Origin: Pseudomonadota bacterium
Lineage (GTDB): Bacteria > Pseudomonadota > Alphaproteobacteria > Acetobacterales > Acetobacteraceae
Assembly: GCA_021807975.1 (NCBI GenBank)
Contig: JAKBCJ010000068.1
Coordinates: 1-14,564 of the forward strand
Direction: 5' to 3'
DNA length: 14,564 bases
How positions within the stretch are numbered: the stretch's first letter is position 1; each line of letters opens with the position of its first letter. Shown piece by piece: positions 6,184 to 13,533 of the stretch. The notes under the pieces were generated by a model. It was not told the DNA's origin and did no database searches. It saw nothing but the letters and a program-made list of their open reading frames with translations. Made by a program: the position numbers and the translations under genes.

Positions 6184-6254
6184 CGATAAGTCGGCATTTC
6201 CGTTAAATTCACATCTCATTACCGGGATTTCTCTCGCCTTTTTCCCACTTATCG
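6184..6254. promoter_or_regulatory. AT-rich leader with distant inverted arms and TTTTCCCAC half-site
   Basis: The gap before the EAL gene is the most AT-rich stretch nearby. CGATAAGT (6184-6191) and ACTTATCG (6247-6254) are perfect 8-bp inverted arms 55 nt apart. TTTTCCCAC (6240-6248), the 9-mer of the two upstream inverted repeats, partly overlaps the second arm and ends 20 nt before the preferred ATG. This suggests an independent, regulated promoter for the EAL gene. No convincing -35/-10 pair was identified. Confidence 0.4.
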
Positions 6255-6268
6255 GTTAGAAAGTGTCA

Positions 6269-7474
6269 ATGGAAAAATGCCGACCTTTACATATGCGTGC
6301 GGTCAGCCGATCAGACGGAAGTAAGACCTCTGCCATTGCGGCCTTCAATCTTCTGCTCGTTTCACGCAACGCAGATTGGTTTGCCGCGGTAACCGGGGCC
6401 GCGCAAACCCTTGGCCACGGCGACGTGTCCGCCTGCGACGCACGCGATGCTCTTGCACGGCTCGCGGGAACCACCGCCCACTACTCCCACCTTCTGGTTG
6501 ACCAGAACGCAGCCGACGGGCTTATGGAAGAACTGGCCGACGTCTCGATCGAAGTGATTTCGCCCGATACCGATATGCTGGTTCTCGGTACCGTCAACAC
6601 CCGGCACCCGCATATCCGTGTTATATCGACCGCGACACCCCGGTCCGTCCTTGAGGCCTTGATGGCAAAGTCCACCCCGCGTAACCGGCCTGTCATGGAT
6701 ATCGCCGAACTGCGCGCGGCGCTGAAAGGCGCGATGATCGAAACCCGTTATCAACCGATCGTCCGCGTCGCCGACCGCAGGCCCGTCGGCATTGAAGCCC
6801 TGGTCCGCCTGAATCATCCGGAAAGAGGCACGCTGCTGCCCGACCGCTTCGTGCCCCAGATCGAAGACGCGGGTCTGGCCGCGGAACTGACCACAATCGT
6901 GTCCGCCCGGGCATTCGCCGACCTCGCCGGGCCGTTCGTGGCCGGGCGCGGGCTGCGCGTATCGGTGAATTTCCCACTCGATGTCCTGCTGATGCCCTCC
7001 GCGCTGGACCGGTTGGAGGAACAGCGGCACGCGGCGGGCCTGCTGGCGGACCGGATCGTCATCGAACTGACCGAAAGCCGCCCGGTCGATGATATCCCGA
7101 TGCTGTCGAAGTCGCTGGAACGGCTGCGCGGGCTGGGGTACGGCGTCGCGATCGACGATGTGGGCCCTGCTGTCCCACGTCTGGCGCCGCTTCTGGACCT
7201 GCCGTTCACCAGCCTGAAGCTGGACAAGGAACTGGTTCAGAAAGTCCTCCAGTCGGCCGAAATCGAAGAATTTCTTGCGACAACGATCGCGCAGGCCAAG
7301 GCACATGACCTGACCGTGGTCGCCGAGGGCGTGGAAACCGATGCGATCTGGGATCGGATGCGGCAACTTGGCGCCGATCACGTCCAGGGCTTCCTCGCCG
7401 CGCGCCCCCTGCCCGTCGCCGCCATACCGGTGTGGTGGGATTCCTGGGTCGGCAAGAATCTGCCGCGCGCCTAG
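6269..7474 (+). CDS. Pseudoreceiver-EAL protein, RocR-like c-di-GMP phosphodiesterase candidate
   Basis: EAL domains hydrolyse cyclic di-GMP to pGpG. Residues 27-135 have the shape of a response-regulator receiver, but the acidic pair is replaced (LLLVSRN) and the conserved Lys is missing, so it is a pseudoreceiver; Asp78 is the only plausible acceptor. The EAL domain spans about 145-385: EAL (176-178), Asn234 (VSVNF), Glu266 (IELTES), Asp296-Asp297, Lys317 (SLKLD), Glu353/Glu356 (AEGVE) and Gln373 (VQGF) are all present. Their spacing tracks P. aeruginosa RocR, as I remember it, offset by one. Loop 6, usually DDFGTG, reads DDVGPA, which may lower activity. ATG at 6269 is preferred over GTG at 6263, because AGAAAG then lies at workable spacing. 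No membrane segment. The upstream kinase may act in the same circuit. Confidence 0.85.
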   Translation: MEKCRPLHMRAVSRSDGSKTSAIAAFNLLLVSRNADWFAAVTGAAQTLGHGDVSACDARDALARLAGTTAHYSHLLVDQNAADGLMEELADVSIEVISPDTDMLVLGTVNTRHPHIRVISTATPRSVLEALMAKSTPRNRPVMDIAELRAALKGAMIETRYQPIVRVADRRPVGIEALVRLNHPERGTLLPDRFVPQIEDAGLAAELTTIVSARAFADLAGPFVAGRGLRVSVNFPLDVLLMPSALDRLEEQRHAAGLLADRIVIELTESRPVDDIPMLSKSLERLRGLGYGVAIDDVGPAVPRLAPLLDLPFTSLKLDKELVQKVLQSAEIEEFLATTIAQAKAHDLTVVAEGVETDAIWDRMRQLGADHVQGFLAARPLPVAAIPVWWDSWVGKNLPRA

Positions 7475-7537
7475 CCGGGCATTGCCACCCGCCTGGAAAC
7501 AGGGGACGATAACCCGGCAGGGAGCTGGGAGGCCGGG

Positions 7538-8491
7538 ATGGCGCGCAATGTGGCGGTCGGAATCGGGATCATGGAATACCCGTTCCAGTCCGCCGACGGA
7601 TTCTGGCGCTGGGTCGATCTGTGCGAACAGGGCGGCCTGGATTCCATCTGGCAGACCGACCGCATCATCAGCAAAACCCCGATCCTGGAATGTATGACCG
7701 CGTTGGCCGCGATTGCCGGTCGCACCCGGCGCATCAAATTCGGCGTCAACGTGGTGTCGGTCGCCCTGCGCGAGCCCGTGCTGTTGGCGAAACAATGCGC
7801 CACCATCGACGTGCTGTCCGGCGGCCGTCTGTTGCCGGGCTTCGGCATCGGCAGCCCGCGCGGCGCGGAATGGAACGCGATGAACATCGATACCACGACT
7901 CGCGGCCGCAAAACCGACGAAGCCCTGGAAATCATCGGCCGCCTGTGGGCCGGTGAGGCACTGGATTATAACGGACGGCACTTCAAGCTGACCAAGGCCT
8001 CGATCTCGCCGCTGCCGGTTCAGCCCGACCTGCCGATGTGGATCGGCGGCTCCTCGGAGGCGGCGATGAAACGCACCGCCCGCATGGGCACCGGCTGGCA
8101 GGCCGGGGCGGAGACCCCTGACACGGTGGGAACCGTGATCGCCGGCATCAAGGCCGCTCTGGTGGAAACCGGCAGGACGATCGACGAAGATCATTACGGC
8201 GCCGCGTTCGCGTTTCGCTTCGGCGGCCCCGGCGATCCCGGCGTCGCCAAGGTGTCGGAGCAATACCGGACCCGCACCGGACGCGACCCGAAGGACACCT
8301 TCGCGATGGGCGACGCCGACGTCATCGTTCAACGCCTGCACGACTATATTCAAGCCGGAGCATCGAAATTCATCCTGCGCCCGATCGCCGACGGCGACAC
8401 GGATATGCTGTTGCAAACGAAGCTTCTGATAGAAGAAGTCTTGCCGCGGGTCGCCGCCCTGTGGCCCAAAATACGGAAGTCCGCTGCTTAG
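7538..8491 (+). CDS. LLM-class (luciferase-like) flavin-dependent oxidoreductase
   Basis: A 317-residue luciferase-like monooxygenase family protein using reduced FMN or F420; the substrate cannot be told from sequence. Family features include VGIGIMEYPF at the N-terminus, TALAAIAGRTRRIKFGVNV (about 54-72), AKQCATIDVLSGGRLLPGFGIGS (about 84-106, the cofactor-binding segment), RGRKTDEALEIIGRLW and PMWIGGSSEAAMKRTARMGTGW (about 167-188). The protein looks complete with no truncation. The ATG at 7538 has GGGAGG within good range. It lies 63 nt after the EAL gene, so read-through is possible, but the function appears unrelated. The following 160 nt contain a palindrome and the efp promoter, so it ends its unit. 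Confidence 0.88.
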   Translation: MARNVAVGIGIMEYPFQSADGFWRWVDLCEQGGLDSIWQTDRIISKTPILECMTALAAIAGRTRRIKFGVNVVSVALREPVLLAKQCATIDVLSGGRLLPGFGIGSPRGAEWNAMNIDTTTRGRKTDEALEIIGRLWAGEALDYNGRHFKLTKASISPLPVQPDLPMWIGGSSEAAMKRTARMGTGWQAGAETPDTVGTVIAGIKAALVETGRTIDEDHYGAAFAFRFGGPGDPGVAKVSEQYRTRTGRDPKDTFAMGDADVIVQRLHDYIQAGASKFILRPIADGDTDMLLQTKLLIEEVLPRVAALWPKIRKSAA

Positions 8492-8546
8492 CGGACGGGC
8501 GGCGCCCGGGGGCGGGACGGAAAAATACCGATCGCTTCGCCGAACC

Positions 8547-8560
8547 CGGCTGATCAGCCG
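8547..8560. repeat. 14-bp perfect palindrome after the monooxygenase gene
   Basis: CGGCTGATCAGCCG is a perfect palindrome between the monooxygenase and efp genes, flanked by CGATCG copies at 8529-8534 and 8560-8565. It could be a protein site or a short hairpin. No T-tract follows, so a terminator is unlikely. Confidence 0.4.
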
Positions 8561-8583
8561 ATCGCCACTGCCGATCCGAAACC

Positions 8584-8612
8584 TTGCCCCCGGCCCGTCC
8601 AGGGTCTAGAAG
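8584..8612 (+). promoter_or_regulatory. Candidate efp promoter
   Basis: TTGCCC (8584-8589) and TAGAAG (8607-8612) are separated by 17 nt, each 4 of 6 to the sigma-70 consensus and in the style of alphaproteobacterial housekeeping promoters. Transcription would start near 8619, leaving about 33 nt of leader before efp. Confidence 0.42.
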
Positions 8613-8651
8613 CCCGCACCTTTTCCAATTCTACCGAATGGACCAAACCCC

Positions 8652-9218
8652 ATGAAGCAGCAGGCGAACCTGATTCGCGCCGGCCAGGTGATCGAGCATG
8701 AAGGCAACCGCTGGACGGTGCTGAAACAGCAGATCATCACCCCCGGCAAAGGCGGAGCCTTTATCCAGGTTGAAATGCGCAACCTGAAAACCGGCAACAA
8801 AACCAACGAACGCTGGCGCACCGCGGACACCGTCGAACGTCTGACGACCGAGGAAAAAGAGTACACTTACTCTTACATGGATGGCACCAACCTCGTGCTC
8901 ATGGACCCGGAAACCTACGAAGAAGCCCACGTTCCGGCCGATCTGATGGGCGACGCCGCCCCCTTCCTGCAGGACCAGATGAAGCTGGTGGTTGATCTGG
9001 TCGAAGGCGAACCCGTCGCCATCCACCTTCCAGGCAGCGTCATCCTGGAAGTCGTCGAAGCCGATCCGGTGGTGAAGGGCCAGACCGCGTCCTCCTCCTA
9101 TAAGCCCGCCAAGCTGTCCAACGGCGTCAAGACCATGGTGCCGCCGTTCATCGAAGCCGGCGAACGCATCGTTGTCCGCACCGAGGACGCCAGCTACGTC
9201 GAACGCGCGAAGGGCTGA
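8652..9218 (+). CDS. efp: Elongation factor P
   Basis: EF-P binds between the P and E sites of stalled ribosomes and promotes peptide bond formation at polyproline stretches. The 188 residues match the family. The N-terminal KOW-like domain carries PGKGGAF, with Lys33 as the tip residue that is beta-lysylated by EpmA/EpmB in species that use lysine. The two OB domains follow; MDPETYEE (about 84-91) and the C-terminal signature with GERIVVRTEDASYVER are intact. The ATG at 8652 fits the family N-terminus. The stop is immediately followed by the suhB start (TGAATG), so these two are co-transcribed. The modification genes are not in this window. Confidence 0.97.
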   Translation: MKQQANLIRAGQVIEHEGNRWTVLKQQIITPGKGGAFIQVEMRNLKTGNKTNERWRTADTVERLTTEEKEYTYSYMDGTNLVLMDPETYEEAHVPADLMGDAAPFLQDQMKLVVDLVEGEPVAIHLPGSVILEVVEADPVVKGQTASSSYKPAKLSNGVKTMVPPFIEAGERIVVRTEDASYVERAKG

Positions 9219-10046
9219 ATGGCCTTTCGTCTTTCCCCCCATCTGACCGTCATGGCCAACGCCGCCCAAAAGGCGTCGAAGCGGCTGTTGCGCGACTTCA
9301 ATGAGGTCGAGCAGTTGCAGGTCAGCATGAAAGGTCCGTCCGACTTCGTCTCCCAGGCCGATCTGCGCGCCGAACAGACAATAAGGGAAGAACTGACCAA
9401 AGCCCGCCCCGGCTATTCGTTCCTGATGGAGGAGTCCGGTGCGTCCGGCTCCGACAACTGGACATGGCGCTGGATCGTGGACCCGCTGGACGGCACCACC
9501 AACTTCCTGCACGGCATTCCGCACTGGGCGATCAGCATCGCGCTGGAACGTCGGTTGCAGGACGGAACAACCGAAATCAACGCCGGGCTGATCTACGCCC
9601 CGGCGGTGGATGAAATGTTCTGGGCCGAAAAAGGCACCGGCGCCTTCATGAACGAACGCCGTCTGCGCGTCTCCGCTCGGCGGGAAATCACCGAGGCAGT
9701 GTTCGCCACGGGAATCCCGTTCGGTGCTGTATCCTCGATGCGCCAACGCGCGTTCAGCCGGACGCTGCCGATGCTGATGCCGCAGGTCGCCGGCATCCGC
9801 CGGTTCGGCGCCGCGGCGCTGGACCTCGCCTGGGTCGCGCATGGCCGGTTCGAGGGCTATTGGGAACTCGGTATCAAGCCCTGGGACATCGCCGCCGGCG
9901 AATTGCTGGTGCGCGAGGCCGGCGGCTACGCCACCGATGTCGGCACCGGCAACCCGCTGGAAACCGGCAATATCGTCGCCGGCAACACCCACCTGCACGC
10001 CAAACTGCGGGAAATCGTCGCCGAGGGGATGCGCGCCCCTGCCTGA
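9219..10046 (+). CDS. suhB: Inositol monophosphatase family protein (SuhB-like)
   Basis: A Mg2+-dependent phosphatase of the inositol monophosphatase family, 275 residues, complete. Metal and catalytic motifs are present: DFVSQADLRAE (42-52), MEESG (70-74, with the metal-binding Glu), WIVDPLDGTTNFLHG (85-99, DPLDGT) and KPWDIAAGELLVREAGG (220-236, metal ligand Asp223). The start codon ATG abuts the efp stop, so it is translationally coupled to efp; this efp-suhB pairing is common in alphaproteobacteria. In E. coli SuhB also takes part in ribosomal RNA transcription complexes; whether that holds here is unknown. The exact sugar-phosphate substrate is not given by sequence. Confidence 0.93.
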   Translation: MAFRLSPHLTVMANAAQKASKRLLRDFNEVEQLQVSMKGPSDFVSQADLRAEQTIREELTKARPGYSFLMEESGASGSDNWTWRWIVDPLDGTTNFLHGIPHWAISIALERRLQDGTTEINAGLIYAPAVDEMFWAEKGTGAFMNERRLRVSARREITEAVFATGIPFGAVSSMRQRAFSRTLPMLMPQVAGIRRFGAAALDLAWVAHGRFEGYWELGIKPWDIAAGELLVREAGGYATDVGTGNPLETGNIVAGNTHLHAKLREIVAEGMRAPA

Positions 10047-10076
10047 ACCCGACGCCAACCGTAAACGGAGGACAAA

Positions 10077-10543
10077 ATGCCGACGTTTTCGGTTGGACAA
10101 ACCGTCTATCACAGGTCCGGCAGCATAGCGGCAAGGTCGTCGCGACAGAGGGCGACACCGTCTATTTCGTCCTGCCCAACGGCGTGGAGATGGATTTCCG
10201 CGCCGACGACCTGACCGCCGCGCCTCCTTCGGGGAAAGCCGCCCCGGTGGCCGAGGGCACCGCCCCTGCCCGCCTGCTGACCGACGCCGATATGACCCGG
10301 GAACACCGCAAGGTCCTGGCGCCCATCCCCATGCGAACCCTGCAAACGATCGCCGGATTGTATGAGCGTCAGCCAAAAGCCGGGCGGTTCAGTGCCCCGG
10401 GCGTGGCGCAAAAGCTGAACTACATCGCCGCCGTCACCGCCATACCCTACCGGACGATGAAACAGTTCAGCGACAGCCCCGGCGAACTGGGCCTGATGAT
10501 GGCCCGCGGCCTGTCAGTCAGGCCGGGCACGGCCAACAGCTAG
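10077..10543 (+). pseudogene. Frameshifted hypothetical gene (11-nt insertion)
   Basis: An ATG at 10077 with a perfect GGAGG 7 nt before it opens MPTFSVGQTVYHRSG. The frame then turns to nonsense and stops at 10212. The sensible reading continues in the next frame from about 10129 (SGKVVATEGDTVYFVLPNG) to the stop at 10543. That frame has no start codon of its own nearby. Removing 11 nt between the two CGGCA copies at 10118 and 10129 restores a single frame of 151 residues. The restored protein would have a small SH3/KOW-like N-terminal domain (about 1-45), a linker, and an unrecognised helical C-terminal part (about 65-151). Real mutation, sequencing error, or reversible slippage are all possible. 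It lies 30 nt after suhB and probably in that operon. I do not recognise the family. Confidence 0.62.
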
Positions 10544-10587
10544 GACGCTATAGCGAAATGGCCGTTCCAACGGGCGCACCGTCAGTG

Positions 10588-10709
10588 GATGCCGTCATGG
10601 CGGGCGCAAGGCCCCATGAGCGCTAAAATAGTGCGGCATCAAGCCCGGCCATGACACGGGGGGTGCAACCCGTTGCTATCGCTATGTAAACGCCCATGGG
10701 GCCTGGCGC
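10588..10709. repeat. REP-like palindromic element in convergent intergenic gap
   Basis: Nested inverted repeats fill the gap between the frameshifted gene and the ATPase gene. Outer arms 10604-10622 and 10691-10709 match at 17 of 19 bases (core AGGCCCCATG / CATGGGGCCT). A second, overlapping pair is GTCATGGCGGGC (10594-10605) against GCCCGGCCATGAC (10643-10655), with one extra base. A third is GATGCCG (10588-10594) against CGGCATC (10634-10640). Two mutually exclusive folds are therefore possible. This resembles the multicopy extragenic palindromes of alphaproteobacterial genomes and may terminate both transcripts. The rest of the gap 10544-10753 shows nothing else I can support. Confidence 0.6.
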
Positions 10710-10753
10710 ACGCACGACGATGGAACGCCGGCAGCTCCCCTCAACCGCTTCGC

Positions 10754-12253
10754 TTACCCCGCCAACGCGTCCCCGGCATCCGGAGAACCCGGCGCCGTGG
10801 CCCATGCAAGCTCCACCAACGTAACTGTGCGCCGACCCACGCCGTCCAGTTGGCAGACGATCAGCCCCTGCTCCTCCATATAGCTCAGCACCCGCCGGGC
10901 ACGGCCGAGTGAACGGGTGCCATAGGCGCGGGCGATGGCCAGATCACCCGGGCACGGCAGTCCCTCCCTGGCCGCTCGGGCGATCATCATGAAGATGCCC
11001 TGCATATCCTCCGGCAGCACAGCGGCCCGGGCCAGCACATCCTGCCACACCTCGTCCTCCGCCATTTCGATGCCGATGCCGGCGCGCGCCCGGGTCAGCA
11101 TGCGGCGGAACGCCGCAAGGTCCAGCGCCCCCGCACCCAGGCCCTCAATCCGGCACCGCACCAGGAAGTCCTGATACAGCACCCCGATTGCCCGGAATCC
11201 GGCCTCCGGGTCCGCCAGGATCGCGCGCAGGATGCGATCCAGCCGCCCGCGCCGTTCCGCCAGCACCTCGGGATCCGCCGGTTCCTCCGCCACGTCGGTT
11301 CGGGCCTCCGCTCCGGCCGGCCTGGCGGCCATAAGCTGGCTCAGCAGGTCTGGCGGCGGCGGGCGAACCGGACGGCGCTGGGTCCGCACTGCCTCGGGCG
11401 GAGGTGCGGCCAGGATCACCGCCCTCACGTCTTCTAAAGCCGCCTCCGGCAGCGGCATCAACTTTGGCACCGAATTCGGCGGCTGGGTTTCCGTCGGTCC
11501 GATGCGAAGCCCCAGCGGAAAGCGGGACAGCGCCGGCCCCAGCGCCATGAAATGCCCCTGCTCCAGATCGCGGAACGTTTCCGCATGCCGCCGTTCCATC
11601 CCCAGCAGGTCGGCGGCGCGCGCCATGTCGATATCCAGAAAGGTGCGGCCCATCAGGAAGTTAGAGGCCTCGGCCGCGACGTTCTTGGCCAGCTTCGCCA
11701 GCCGCTGGGTCGCGATCACCCCCGCCAGCCCACGCTTGCGGCCCCGGCACATCAGGTTCGTCATGGCCCCCAGGGACAGCTTGCGCGCCTCGTCCGAGAC
11801 ATCCCCCGCGACAGCCGGGGCGAACAACTGCGCCTCATCCACCACCACCAGCATCGGATACCAATGGTCTCGGTCCACATCGAAGATCCCGCCCAGGAAC
11901 GCCGCCGCCCGGCGCAACTGGTTCTCCGCATCCAGCCCCTCCAGGTTCAGCACGGTGGACACGCGATGAACCCGGGCACGCTCCCCGGCTAACTGGAGAG
12001 CGTATTCGGAATGGATTTCGGCATCGATCACCAGATGGCCAAAACGCTCCGCCAGCGTCACGAAGTCGCCCTCGGGGTCGATGATGGTCTGCTGCACCCG
12101 TGGCGCGCTCTGCTCCAGCAGCCGGCGCAGCAGGTGGGACTTGCCCGACCCTGAATTGCCCTGAACCAGCAGGCGGGTCGCCAGCAACTCCTCCAGGTCA
12201 AGCGCCGCCACGGCGCCCGACGCCGTATGTCCCATCCCGATCGCCACTGTCAT
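10754..12253 (-). CDS. HerA/DUF87-type P-loop ATPase
   Basis: A 499-residue ATPase of the HerA/DUF87 (FtsK-HerA superfamily) type. Walker A is GNSGSGKSH (32-40). IIDPEGDF (57-64) is typical of this family. Walker B is MLVVVDEAQLF (134-144, Asp139/Glu140), and VIATQR (179-184) is the sensor-like motif. A Pro/Arg-rich linker lies near 274-300. The C-terminal part, with LAIARAYGTRSLGRARRVLSYMEEQG, looks like a winged helix that could bind DNA. The HerA partner nuclease NurA is not in the window, so a DNA-end-resection role cannot be claimed. The ATG lies 61 nt after the aminotransferase gene on the same strand, so they may be co-transcribed. Confidence 0.83.
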   Translation of the reverse strand: MTVAIGMGHTASGAVAALDLEELLATRLLVQGNSGSGKSHLLRRLLEQSAPRVQQTIIDPEGDFVTLAERFGHLVIDAEIHSEYALQLAGERARVHRVSTVLNLEGLDAENQLRRAAAFLGGIFDVDRDHWYPMLVVVDEAQLFAPAVAGDVSDEARKLSLGAMTNLMCRGRKRGLAGVIATQRLAKLAKNVAAEASNFLMGRTFLDIDMARAADLLGMERRHAETFRDLEQGHFMALGPALSRFPLGLRIGPTETQPPNSVPKLMPLPEAALEDVRAVILAAPPPEAVRTQRRPVRPPPPDLLSQLMAARPAGAEARTDVAEEPADPEVLAERRGRLDRILRAILADPEAGFRAIGVLYQDFLVRCRIEGLGAGALDLAAFRRMLTRARAGIGIEMAEDEVWQDVLARAAVLPEDMQGIFMMIARAAREGLPCPGDLAIARAYGTRSLGRARRVLSYMEEQGLIVCQLDGVGRRTVTLVELAWATAPGSPDAGDALAG

Positions 12254-12314
12254 GTCCCGACCCGGAGCCTCCGCACGCGGAGCTTGCTGTCAGCCAGACC
12301 AGGCACTGCCGCGC

Positions 12315-13475
12315 CTACCGCCAACGGCTCAACCGTTCGGCGGCAGCCCGCATATCGTCCTCCGGCCCGCAATAGCTGAACCGCACGAACCGGTTGCCCC
12401 GGCCCCGGTCGAAATCCACTCCGGGGCTGACGGCAACCCCGGCCTCCCGCAGCATCCGCGCGCAGAACGCAACGCTGTCGTTGGACCGGTCGCCAATATC
12501 CGCGAACAGGTAAAACGCGCCCTCGGCCGGCGACAAGCGCGCAAACCCCGCCTTCGGCAGCGCCTCCAGCAGATAGTCCCGCGACCGGCGATACCGAGCG
12601 ATGTTGCCCCGCAATTCGTCCTGGCAGTCGAACGCGGCCTCGGCCGCGACCTGGGCGATATAGGGCGCGCTGATGAACAGGTTCTGCGCCAGGCACTCCA
12701 CCGGCCGGGTAAGGTCTGGCGGCAGCACCATCCAGCCGATGCGCCAGCCGGTCATGGAGAAGTATTTGCTGAAACTGTTGACCACCACGGCGCTGTCGCT
12801 GAACTCGGCGGCGGAGGCCACCGGGCTGTCGTAGTTCAGCCCGTGGTAGATTTCGTCGCTGATCAGCCGCACGCCGTTGCGGTCGCACCAGACCGCGATG
12901 GCGGCCAGTTCGTCCCGGTGCAGCATCGTGCCGGCGGGGTTGCACGGGCTGGCGACGATCAGGCCGTCGGGGCGCGGGTCCAGCGCCTCCAGCATCGCGA
13001 TGCTGGGCTGGAATCGGGTTTCGGGGCCGGCCTCCAGGATGACTGGCACCATGCCCAGCGCGGTCAGGATGTTGACATAGGGCGGGTAGAACGGCGCGGC
13101 CATGGCGATGCGGTCACCGGGATCGAACGCCGCCAGGAACGCCAGCGGGAACGCGCCGGACGCGCCCACCGTCACGGCGATACGCTCGATCGGCGGTTCG
13201 ATGCCGTACCAGTCTTTGGCATGCTCGGCGATACGATGGCGTAAGGACCGCAGGCCGAACGCCTCGGTATAGCCCAGCGGATGGCCGGATCGCAGCGCCG
13301 CCTCCGCGGCGGCCACGGCACCAGCGGGGGCGCCGGTTCCGGGCTGGCCGACCTCCATGCGGATGATATGCGGCGCACCGGGGGCGAGTTCCGCCTGACG
13401 GGCGTTGGCCGCGGCGATCACATCCATCACGATGAAAGGCGGGGCCGACGCGCCCCTGCCGATTTTCAGGACCAT
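12315..13475 (-). CDS. Class I/II pyridoxal phosphate aminotransferase
   Basis: A cytosolic PLP-dependent aminotransferase, 386 residues, fold type I. Motifs in order: PPFIVMDVIAAAN near the start, GYTEAFGLRSLRHRIA (68-83), the SPCNPAGT loop (176-183, Asn179), LISDEIYHGL (204-213, Asp207 and Tyr210 contacting the cofactor), SFSKYFSMTGWRIGW (234-248, with Lys237 as Schiff-base lysine) and RFVRFSYCG (362-370, Arg365 or Arg362 for substrate carboxylate). Everything needed for activity is present. Amino donor and acceptor cannot be told; aspartate or aromatic transaminase-like is the broad class. It starts with ATG, with only a weak ribosome-binding site, 58 nt after the gamma-glutamyltransferase gene. 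Confidence 0.9.
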   Translation of the reverse strand: MVLKIGRGASAPPFIVMDVIAAANARQAELAPGAPHIIRMEVGQPGTGAPAGAVAAAEAALRSGHPLGYTEAFGLRSLRHRIAEHAKDWYGIEPPIERIAVTVGASGAFPLAFLAAFDPGDRIAMAAPFYPPYVNILTALGMVPVILEAGPETRFQPSIAMLEALDPRPDGLIVASPCNPAGTMLHRDELAAIAVWCDRNGVRLISDEIYHGLNYDSPVASAAEFSDSAVVVNSFSKYFSMTGWRIGWMVLPPDLTRPVECLAQNLFISAPYIAQVAAEAAFDCQDELRGNIARYRRSRDYLLEALPKAGFARLSPAEGAFYLFADIGDRSNDSVAFCARMLREAGVAVSPGVDFDRGRGNRFVRFSYCGPEDDMRAAAERLSRWR

Positions 13476-13533
13476 GATGTTGAATCCAGTGCCAGATTAA
13501 GGATAGGCCAGATTGTAACGGAGAACGGTACGA

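Noticed and set aside
6362..8416. Very long open frame on the minus strand (684 codons) opposite the EAL and monooxygenase genes
   Set aside because: It is the mirror of two well-recognised genes, has no domain signature and is rich in His, Arg, Gly and Asp as shadow frames of GC-rich genes are.
8498..8526. GC-rich stem followed by GGAAAAAT after the monooxygenase gene as a terminator
   Set aside because: The stem is only about 5 bp and the run is A rather than T in the direction of transcription.
8631..10376. Long minus-strand frame (581 codons) opposite efp, suhB and the frameshifted gene
   Set aside because: It is antisense to two highly conserved genes and shows shadow-like composition with no motifs.
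12252..13244. Plus-strand frame of 330 codons opposite the aminotransferase
   Set aside because: The aminotransferase on the minus strand has every family motif; this frame is its shadow.
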